DNA from: a bacterium UBP17_UBA6191
GTDB lineage: Bacteria; Muiribacteriota; UBA6191
Assembly: GCA_002422125.1 (NCBI GenBank)
Contig: DITF01000264.1
Coordinates: forward strand, 2,615 to 13,790
Reading direction: 5' to 3'
DNA length: 11,176 bases
This document shows, piece after piece, positions 5,804 to 11,176 of this stretch. Numbering within the stretch: position 1 is the first letter of the stretch; each line of letters starts with the position of its first letter. The notes under the pieces are model-generated. The model searched no databases, was not told where the DNA came from, and was given only the letters and a program-made list of their open reading frames with translations. Position numbers and translations under genes: made by a program.

Positions 5804-8106
5804 GCCTGAGATAGTTCCTTAAGAATTTTTGTAGCCATAAAACGGCGGTTGGTGTCCGAATCCATCTGGGCCAGTTTTAAATCGGCTACGGCCAGTGGCC
5901 CAAACTCCATTAAGACTTCAGCCGCCATTCTGCGCAGAGCCGGGGTTTGATGGCCTAAATGCTCAATCAGCGAGGGGATATAAGCCACCCCGGATTTGAT
6001 GATCTCAGCAATAACCCAGGACCTTTGTTCTTCCGTGTCCAACTTTAGGCAGGTTTCAAGAATATCCAAGATTCCATCCCCTTCACTAAGTTTCCAAATC
6101 CCATTTAATAACATATTGCGCAAACGGGGATTAGCTTCTGAACGAAATTTTTCCTGCAAAAATGGTTTGATTTCAAGACATCCCATTGCCAAAAGACTCT
6201 CTACCAATAAAGGCCAAGGAGCTGAACCATCCTTTAGCATGCGCTTTAGGATTTCCATAACAGCCACGACTCGAAAATGGCCGGCCACAATCACGCAGTT
6301 TTCCACCATCAATTCGTTAGCCTGCCTAAGGCCTGTGCTTAAGTGGCCTGTAAGCCATAATAAATCGGCATCTTTTAACAGTTCCAGAATTTCAGGATGC
6401 TGCTTGACGCTCAGTTGTGCTAAAAGACCAAAACCGGCTGGAACTGCTTCGGTTGGTTTCAACTTTCTATAGGCCAGACAGGCATGTAATACAAGCAATG
6501 GTTCAGGCCCCTTTAGGGCTTCTAAAATACCAGGCAAAAAATACGGATCCCCAATCATTCCCATGGCACGGGTACACAACCAGCCTGGAAACCCTGGTTG
6601 ATAGACCAAAGAGAGTAAATGGGGCCAGACCATACGAGAATAGGACTTTAGGACTTTTCCCAGCCAGAATCGTTGTTCGTCATCGGTAGTGACCAAAGCC
6701 TCCACAACCATTGGCAGAGATTTAACCTGCAACTCTATCAGACCATCGGCGGCACTTTTTCTAATTATCCAGTGTTCCGAGGCCAGACACTGAATCAAGC
6801 TTCTAGTGGCCGATTCAGGAATATTACCCTTCAAAGCCGACAAAATGGTGGTAACTCGATTTCTATCCTGACTTCCAAGTAAACTGGCCAGATGCTCCCT
6901 GCCTTCTACGAAGCGACGAAAAACCTCGCACAGCCAATGAAACTCCTCTCCCTCAGACTGACTCAAACGAGGTCTTAACATTTCAATGACCCCTGCTCCG
7001 ATTTTGCCTAAGGCATCAGCGCAGAGCTTGCGATTCACCCAAGCCTGATCTCGAAGACCGGTGGCCAGAGTATCTAAGACCTGAACCCGATTGGAATCAG
7101 AAATCTCACACAACAGGGAGTAAGCAAAAAAACGAATTCGCTCTGGCTTGTTCTTATGGGTCAAGGGCTTTAAAACAGGAATCAAATCCCGCTCCAGACT
7201 CATGACTGACTCTCGAGCCTCCCATAACCAGGTTTCATCCTGCAAGACCAAAAAGTCACCCAGAGCCAATATACCTTCTGAACCCAGGCCAGCCAGAGTA
7301 CGGGCAGCCCAGCCAAGCTGTGCTGGTTTTAACTCGGGCAGGTGTTCCACCAGGACAGGAATTGTGGATTCTCCTATTTGAATTAAGGCATCGCTAGCTC
7401 GTTTGGCTAAAATCCACTGTTTATCCAATAGTGTTTTAACCAGTAGCTCCATGACACGGCGATCCCCAGATTCTCCAAGAGCTGCGGCCACTAAAAACTT
7501 GGTTTGGGCATCCGCTTCCTTAAGCAGTCGATACAAAAGTGCATGACTTTTAAACCCCATAGCCCCAAGAAGTTTTACGCACCAATACACCTGATCATTG
7601 TCATCCGATTGGGCCCTTTGCTCCAACTCGGGATAAATCTGATCCCCATAAGCTTTTAAGGCAAAAAACACCTTCTGGCGCATACTCCAGTCCGGATCTT
7701 TAAGCAGTGGCAACAATATGGGAACACTGCTTAAAGCTTTTTGCTCACCCAAGGCTTCCACAATCATGGTGCGAATCACGGAGTCAGTTTCTGTAACTAT
7801 ACACTTTTCCAGAACCGCAACGGCAGAAATCCCCATATCTGCCAAAAGGCGGATACACCAGAATCTCTGATCAACACTCCCTTCTACAGCCAAAGCAGAT
7901 ACAGTACCCAGAATGTCAGCCTTCAACTTTTTTAACTGCTTATAGGCCGCAACCCTCAAATCATAGGCCGGATCTCCTAACAGATCGAGCAAGGTCGCAA
8001 TTTTTGACTCGGTAACCTCATCACCTAAATAATTGGCAATTAAGTCCAACTTTTCTTTTTTACCCAGTCGTCTGAGAACCCCATGATACTTTAAGGCATC
8101 TTCCAT
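5800..8106 (-). CDS. Large HEAT-repeat scaffold protein
   Basis: A 768-residue protein made almost entirely of HEAT (PBS-lyase-like) helical repeats. It has no signal peptide or membrane span and should be a cytoplasmic protein-protein scaffold. Characteristic units are DPDWSMRQKVFFALKAYG (137-154), KQWILAKRASDALIQIG (229-245), DQAWVNRKLCADALGKIG (353-370) and EHWIIRKSAADGLIEL (444-459). A second unit type has an aromatic-Trp helix: QRFWCIRLLADMG (80-92), QVYWCVKLLGAMG (172-184), QRFWLGKVLKSYS (478-490). These recur at about 91-92 residues, as a super-repeat of three HEAT units. The last 230 residues are less regular. No enzymatic domain is seen. ATG 8106 has GGGAG six bases upstream and lies 18 bases after the membrane-protein gene. 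Its TGA overlaps the dprA ATG. A partner in the upstream membrane protein or in DprA is inferred from context only. Confidence 0.88.
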   Translation of the reverse strand: MEDALKYHGVLRRLGKKEKLDLIANYLGDEVTESKIATLLDLLGDPAYDLRVAAYKQLKKLKADILGTVSALAVEGSVDQRFWCIRLLADMGISAVAVLEKCIVTETDSVIRTMIVEALGEQKALSSVPILLPLLKDPDWSMRQKVFFALKAYGDQIYPELEQRAQSDDNDQVYWCVKLLGAMGFKSHALLYRLLKEADAQTKFLVAAALGESGDRRVMELLVKTLLDKQWILAKRASDALIQIGESTIPVLVEHLPELKPAQLGWAARTLAGLGSEGILALGDFLVLQDETWLWEARESVMSLERDLIPVLKPLTHKNKPERIRFFAYSLLCEISDSNRVQVLDTLATGLRDQAWVNRKLCADALGKIGAGVIEMLRPRLSQSEGEEFHWLCEVFRRFVEGREHLASLLGSQDRNRVTTILSALKGNIPESATRSLIQCLASEHWIIRKSAADGLIELQVKSLPMVVEALVTTDDEQRFWLGKVLKSYSRMVWPHLLSLVYQPGFPGWLCTRAMGMIGDPYFLPGILEALKGPEPLLVLHACLAYRKLKPTEAVPAGFGLLAQLSVKQHPEILELLKDADLLWLTGHLSTGLRQANELMVENCVIVAGHFRVVAVMEILKRMLKDGSAPWPLLVESLLAMGCLEIKPFLQEKFRSEANPRLRNMLLNGIWKLSEGDGILDILETCLKLDTEEQRSWVIAEIIKSGVAYIPSLIEHLGHQTPALRRMAAEVLMEFGPLAVADLKLAQMDSDTNRRFMATKILKELSQA

Positions 8107-8124
8107 ACAATTCTCCCTGCTCTT

Positions 8125-9342
8125 CTACTTGGGAACCGGAGTAAATTCAAGTCCAGATCTGAGAAGAACCTCAAGTTCCCTGATTTGCTCCTGATCCACA
8201 AACTGTTTTCCCAAAAAACCATCTAACCTGTCCCCAACTTTTAAACCGATGGCAGGAATAGCAGTTGTGGCCGCCGCCTCCACCCTGGATCCGTACATTT
8301 GAGGTTGCAACAATGAAACCCCAACAGGAACAGACAGTCTGCTACTTTTTTCCACTGAATGCAGGGTAATGTTGTCTCTGACGGCAGCAGAACCCTCATT
8401 GATTGTTTCCACAATCCAGTCGCCTAACTGATCTCCCGCACACAGAATAATATCTTGGACACAGGCACTAAAAATTCCACAGACAGCATTTTCATTCATG
8501 TTGGTCAAACCATGAAACCTCAAGGGACATAGAGGATGTGGAATCACATCTGGCCTGGATATAGTTTCAATAACCGGGTTTGAAACAGTCTCAACAGCCA
8601 CAGAGGTTTTAGTACCAGACCTATCCAGATTACCAAAATAGCTTATCAGGCCCATAACCAGAATTAAAAGTAGCATCCCAAGCAACACAACTTTGGCAAT
8701 TTTGAGTTCCAATCGAAATTCAGGTACCTGTTGGATAACAGTCAAAAGACTGAGATACTTTTTTTCCAGCTCTAAGCCATTGAGATTAATCCTTGATGCG
8801 GCCCGCAATTGGGAGCAACAATAAACTGGGCCAGCCCAGATGTTGGAAAACATCTCCAGATGGACTAACAGGGAGTCGTCTAATAAAAGCGGCAGTCCCG
8901 ATTGCACCAAATCCTGATTTTGGGCCAGTGCTACTCCCATATCCTGAGCATCAAACGGCAAAAAATGAAGCGAGGTCTGCCCCGTGCGATTTTTTGAGAT
9001 TAGAAACAAGGTGCTCGACCCCCTAAATAGTACCGACCCCCCGTCAGGAAAATCCCAGGCTAACAGCCTTAAAAGAAGTGTGTTTAAAGAAACACTGTAG
9101 GCAACCTTGTGTCTAACTTTTAAGGCCGCCAGAAGATCCCGATCCAAAACAGAGTCTTCTTCTTCACCCACGAGGGCCACGCGGCTGACCTTCATACTGT
9201 CCAATCTATACATCAGCTCAGAAACGGAACCTCGCGACAGTGTGCAAGCATCAACAAGGCTTGAAGAAAACAATCCCACCCGCAGAACCAGTAAAACCCA
9301 TTCTTTGGTAGATAATATTAAAATGACTTCTTGTTTCAACAC
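8125..9342 (-). CDS. Bitopic inner-membrane protein, GspL/PilM-like layout, function unknown
   Basis: A 405-residue protein I do not recognise with confidence. It has one clear membrane span, about residues 215-235 (IAKVVLLGMLLLILVMGLISYF), preceded by basic RLELK. This suggests a cytoplasmic N-domain (1-210) and a periplasmic C-domain (236-405). The N-domain opens with paired beta-strands (VILIL, WVLLVLRVG) and later DGGSVLFRGSSTLFLIS, a pattern compatible with a degenerate actin-like fold as in PilM/GspL. This is suggestive only. The C-domain has four cysteines (272, 288, 294, 301), then GDQLGDWIVETI (303-314) and ITLHSV, recalling the small beta domains of GspC/PilP-type proteins, and a second GLKVGDRLDGF (366-376). 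The start is GTG 9342 with a weak GGGA upstream. It is the first gene of the operon with the HEAT protein and dprA. A secretion, pilus or DNA-uptake role is inference. Confidence 0.75.
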   Translation of the reverse strand: MLKQEVILILSTKEWVLLVLRVGLFSSSLVDACTLSRGSVSELMYRLDSMKVSRVALVGEEEDSVLDRDLLAALKVRHKVAYSVSLNTLLLRLLAWDFPDGGSVLFRGSSTLFLISKNRTGQTSLHFLPFDAQDMGVALAQNQDLVQSGLPLLLDDSLLVHLEMFSNIWAGPVYCCSQLRAASRINLNGLELEKKYLSLLTVIQQVPEFRLELKIAKVVLLGMLLLILVMGLISYFGNLDRSGTKTSVAVETVSNPVIETISRPDVIPHPLCPLRFHGLTNMNENAVCGIFSACVQDIILCAGDQLGDWIVETINEGSAAVRDNITLHSVEKSSRLSVPVGVSLLQPQMYGSRVEAAATTAIPAIGLKVGDRLDGFLGKQFVDQEQIRELEVLLRSGLEFTPVPK

Positions 9343-9447
9343 TTAATTCCCATTCTAAACCAAACAATTCAACATGAACACGGCTAATTTTTGTGTCCCG
9401 TGATGTCTACCACAAGAAGATACCAATTGACTACACTTTAGAGATCG

Positions 9448-9476
9448 TTTACGATTAATAGTAGGTTTTCTACTAT
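9448..9476 (+). promoter_or_regulatory. Candidate sigma-70-like promoter of the flagellin-like gene
   Basis: TTTACG (9448-9453) and TACTAT (9471-9476) are separated by 17 bases. The -10 matches five of six and the -35 four of six consensus bases. The transcript would begin near 9483 and include the AGGGAGG ribosome-binding site. If correct, the in-frame ATG at 9475 is upstream of the transcript, which supports the start at 9502. Confidence 0.4.
9458..9476. promoter_or_regulatory. Perfect 7-bp dyad overlapping the candidate -10 (possible operator)
   Basis: ATAGTAG (9458-9464), five bases GTTTT, then CTACTAT (9470-9476) form a perfect 7-base inverted repeat. The right arm contains the candidate -10 hexamer. 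The layout suits a repressor operator, but no regulator gene lies beside it. A small RNA hairpin is less likely because the site would precede the transcript start. Confidence 0.4.
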
Positions 9477-9501
9477 GGTTGGCACGCAGGGAGGTTGTGT
9501 C

Positions 9502-10464
9502 ATGGGGTTTACCGTATCCAATGTAAGTTCGCTTTATCTTCAGAGCACTGGGTTGCGTCTGGAAAAAGCAATGAGCCCAGAATCTGCGGCCGCAGTTCCT
9601 GTCAAGACAGTAGATGCCGCTTCTTCTGCCAAAAAAATCACTAAAAATCGTTATCAGGCTTCTACTAGTCGTGCTGAGCTTTTGGGAATTCAACAATCGA
9701 TTTCCAAAACTCAAGTGACTGCGAATTCCATCAGCAGAATTCAGTCCAGACTGGAGTCATTAGGCGACTCAGCTTCTCTTCAAGAAAGGCAAAAAGCCAG
9801 TAAAGATGTTGAAAAAATCGTAACTGAAGACAAATCTTTTGCGGCAAATTATCCCAACCGTTCCAGCTCGGCTGCCGTTCGTGCGGTAACTATCGAGGAG
9901 CCACCTCGCCCGGGCAGGTATACCGTTTCTATCATGAGCAGTGCAGAACAGTCCGGCCCTGAAGCCATTCGTTACCTGATAACAGTGCAGCAAGCAGGCA
10001 GTGATGTGGTTAAAACCATTGAAACCGCCGTGAGTCCGGCATCTGGTTTGATAGAGGGAATTTCCTTGCATTTTGACCAGCCCCCTCCCAAAAGTGCTGA
10101 ACTTTTGATTGCGAGTTCTGCCAACCACCAGTTTCCATTGCCTCCAGTTCAGCTTCAGCTTGAAAACCTTGCCAAGGCATCCGATGCCGAAGCTGGAGTT
10201 ATTTTATCGGATCTCAATACCCTGTTTAAAGAACTTGGTAGTGGGATAGATAAGCACTTGGGTAATCTGCAAGAGCGATTTCAAAATTTGATGCATGCTC
10301 AAGAGAATCTGGCTTCTTTAGAGGGTGGAGATTTATCTTCAGTTCAAAAGGCCGTACAATCCGTGACAGAATCAAGAATGGCTATGGTGCGCGACTCTGC
10401 TTCAGCCATGAAATTGTTTACTGGCATTAGTTCGGAACAGGCCGAAAACCTGCTGAAGGATTAA
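9502..10464 (+). CDS. Flagellin/hook-cap-like helical protein, function unknown
   Basis: A 320-residue protein with helical ends and a beta-rich middle, as in flagellins and hook-associated proteins. Residues 57-108 (RAELLGIQQSISKTQ and onward) resemble a flagellin-type N-terminal coiled coil. PGRYTVSIMSSAEQ (137-150) and GLIEGISLHF (182-191) recall the PGxYxxxVxxLAxAQ and Gvtltl patterns of FliD-type filament-cap proteins. Residues 232-318 form another long helical segment. The protein has no cysteine and no tryptophan, a composition usual for flagellins. There is no signal peptide or membrane span. Similarity is by pattern only, and no flagellar gene is visible nearby, so a role in filament or other surface-fibre assembly is tentative. 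I chose ATG 9502 because AGGGAGG lies 7 bases upstream; ATG 9475 has no such site. It converges on the hydrolase gene with 8 bases between stops. Confidence 0.7.
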   Translation: MGFTVSNVSSLYLQSTGLRLEKAMSPESAAAVPVKTVDAASSAKKITKNRYQASTSRAELLGIQQSISKTQVTANSISRIQSRLESLGDSASLQERQKASKDVEKIVTEDKSFAANYPNRSSSAAVRAVTIEEPPRPGRYTVSIMSSAEQSGPEAIRYLITVQQAGSDVVKTIETAVSPASGLIEGISLHFDQPPPKSAELLIASSANHQFPLPPVQLQLENLAKASDAEAGVILSDLNTLFKELGSGIDKHLGNLQERFQNLMHAQENLASLEGGDLSSVQKAVQSVTESRMAMVRDSASAMKLFTGISSEQAENLLKD

Positions 10465-10472
10465 GATTAAAT

Positions 10473-11111
10473 TTAGAGACTAGCCAAAAACGGGTTAGAT
10501 TGAGCCTCACCACTTAAAGTGGTGTGGGCTCCATGACCTGGAATAATATGGTAGTCCTGAGCAAGGCTGAGAATTCGGGATTTTATCGAATGCAGCAACT
10601 GCTTTGTGTTGCCCCCAGGAAGATCTGTGCGACCAATGGACTGACGAAACAATGTGTCTCCTGTTAACAACAGATTAATCGAAGGAACACAAAAGGAACA
10701 ACTGCCTGGTGTATGGCCTGGGGTATGTAATACCTGCAAAACCTGGTTCCCAAATTGAATTTCATCCCCTTGCACCAGAAAATGATCTACTGGCTCACCT
10801 TTGGGAACCTCCAGACCAAACCACCCAGCCTGCTCATCAAGGGCATCGTATAAAAATACATCATCTTGGTGTAAAAGGATTTTTCCATGCCCTTCCCGCT
10901 TCAAGGGACCGGCCATTCCAATATGATCAAAATGCGCATGGGTATGTAACAGGTACTTCACCACATAACCCCTAGCTCTGATTTTTTGTAAAATTTTGTC
11001 CTTATCATCACCCGGATCAATAATAACTGCTTCTTTTTTTTCCTCACATCCCAATACTGTGCAATTGCACTGTAAGGCTCCAACCGGAAAACTTTCCCAA
11101 TACAAGGTCAT
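10473..11111 (-). CDS. Metallo-beta-lactamase-fold hydrolase, glyoxalase II-like (YcbL type)
   Basis: A 212-residue cytoplasmic metallohydrolase of the short glyoxalase II-like (YcbL/GloB2) group, which typically hydrolyses thioesters such as S-lactoylglutathione. The complete binuclear metal site is visible: HTHAHFDH (H58, H60, D62, H63), HTPGHTPGS (H133), TGDTLF (D152) and IIPGHGAHTTL (H193). FRQSIGRTDLPGGN (155-168) and the SNPFL ending are typical of this subfamily. The extra C-terminal substrate domain of classical glyoxalase II is absent, as expected for YcbL-type enzymes, so the natural substrate is open. ATG 11111 overlaps the stop of the upstream gene as ATGA, with AAGGA just upstream, so it is probably a downstream operon member. 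Fold is very secure. Confidence 0.93.
   Translation of the reverse strand: MTLYWESFPVGALQCNCTVLGCEEKKEAVIIDPGDDKDKILQKIRARGYVVKYLLHTHAHFDHIGMAGPLKREGHGKILLHQDDVFLYDALDEQAGWFGLEVPKGEPVDHFLVQGDEIQFGNQVLQVLHTPGHTPGSCSFCVPSINLLLTGDTLFRQSIGRTDLPGGNTKQLLHSIKSRILSLAQDYHIIPGHGAHTTLSGEAQSNPFLASL
10502..10531. other. Strong hairpin in the 3' end of the hydrolase gene
   Basis: GAGCC, one base, CACCAC, loop TTAAA, GTGGTG, two bases, GGCTC form an 11-base-pair interrupted stem. On the minus strand it is followed about 11 bases later by TTTTT (the A-run at 10486-10490). That is too far for a textbook intrinsic terminator. It may still slow or protect converging transcripts, because the two stops are only 8 bases apart. 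Codons for the conserved GHGAHTTLSGEAQ region lie across it, so the symmetry may be partly coincidental. Confidence 0.35.
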
Positions 11112-11176
11112 GACCTATCCTTTTGAATGCGTCGTAGTTCTTCAAGGCCCGAATCCTGTAGCAAAATCAGGCTTTC
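11108..11176 (-). CDS. C-terminal end of an unidentified gene (partial)
   Basis: Reading in from the right edge, a minus-strand frame encodes 22 residues ending LEELRRIQKDRS and then TGA at 11110-11108. The stop overlaps the hydrolase ATG as ATGA, the same junction type seen elsewhere in this window, and the peptide is helical and charged like a normal protein C-terminus. AAGGATAGG within these codons would serve as the hydrolase ribosome-binding site. The product cannot be identified from so little sequence. Confidence 0.6.
   Translation of the reverse strand, partial: ESLILLQDSGLEELRRIQKDRS

Larger units (their letters stand above)
9343..9501. promoter_or_regulatory. Divergent intergenic region (159 bases)
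   Basis: This gap separates two divergent genes. On the plus side it holds a candidate promoter (TTTACG 9448-9453, 17-base spacer, TACTAT 9471-9476), a dyad over that -10, and AGGGAGG at 9488-9494. On the minus side I see only TAGAAT close to the GTG at 9342 with no acceptable -35, so the promoter of the membrane-protein operon is not identified. Confidence 0.5.

Noticed and set aside
5996..6472. A plus-strand open frame of 158 codons opposite the HEAT gene.
   Set aside because: The opposite strand carries clear HEAT units throughout. The frame has no ribosome-binding site and its translation is unpatterned.
9355..9360. TAGAAT on the minus strand near 9355 as a -10 for the membrane-protein operon.
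   Set aside because: No acceptable -35 exists, and the transcript would start at about the GTG codon, losing the ribosome-binding site.
9479..9497. TTGGCACG followed by GG ten bases after its GG, resembling a sigma-54 promoter upstream of the flagellin-like gene.
   Set aside because: The essential -12 GC is GG here and the T-rich spacer is missing. A start 12 bases further on would fall inside the coding region.
9475..9501. An upstream in-frame ATG at 9475 that would lengthen the flagellin-like protein by nine residues.
   Set aside because: It has no ribosome-binding site and overlaps the candidate -10, whereas ATG 9502 has AGGGAGG at ideal spacing.
9355..9714. A minus-strand open frame across the intergenic region and the start of the flagellin-like gene.
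   Set aside because: It runs through the promoter and the opposite coding sequence, and its peptide is Ser/Arg/Cys-rich without recognisable domains.
1..11176. Mobile elements, CRISPR arrays, tRNA or rRNA genes.
   Set aside because: I saw no transposase or integrase motifs, regularly spaced repeats, cloverleaf-like sequence or rRNA segments.

Overview
The window is compact, gene-dense bacterial DNA of roughly average G+C. It reads as a Gram-negative, probably proteobacterial chromosome. The support for this is a sigma-54 (NtrC-type) response regulator, a DprA/Smf protein, a secreted protein with a repeat type common in Proteobacteria, a bitopic inner-membrane protein with a GspL/PilM-like layout, and a flagellin/hook-cap-like protein. 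The lineage cannot be fixed from the sequence alone. There are no RNA genes, insertion sequences, CRISPR arrays or phage genes, and no gap between genes exceeds about 160 bases.

Region A (1-2305, minus strand) is a tight three-gene operon read right to left. It starts with a small RelA/SpoT-type HD protein that has substituted catalytic residues. Next comes an adenosine/adenine deaminase-family protein with a short C-terminus. The last gene is an NtrC-type response regulator that runs off the left edge. The deaminase stop and the regulator GTG overlap as GTGA. Region B (2306-4031, plus strand) diverges from it: a carboxymuconolactone decarboxylase-family protein overlaps a dGTPase (TGATG). 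Three of these five genes are nucleotide-hydrolase-family members.

Region C (4028-4714) holds one exported protein with two 40-residue repeats. It has its own near-consensus promoter, and its stop overlaps the dGTPase stop tail to tail in a shared TTAA.

Region D (4715-9342, minus strand) is a three-gene operon: a one-span membrane protein of unknown function, a 768-residue HEAT-repeat protein with an unusual super-repeat of about 91 residues, and DprA, coupled to the HEAT gene by ATGA. The order suggests a link between a membrane machine, a scaffold and incoming single-stranded DNA, but that is inference.

Region E (9343-11176) has a short regulatory gap containing a perfect dyad over a candidate -10. 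After it come a plus-strand flagellin/FliD-like helical protein and, convergent with it, a glyoxalase-II-like metallo-beta-lactamase-fold hydrolase. The hydrolase start overlaps (ATGA) the stop of a gene cut by the right edge.

The best candidates for new biology are the membrane-protein/HEAT/dprA operon and the degenerate alarmone-hydrolase/short-deaminase/sigma-54-regulator operon.
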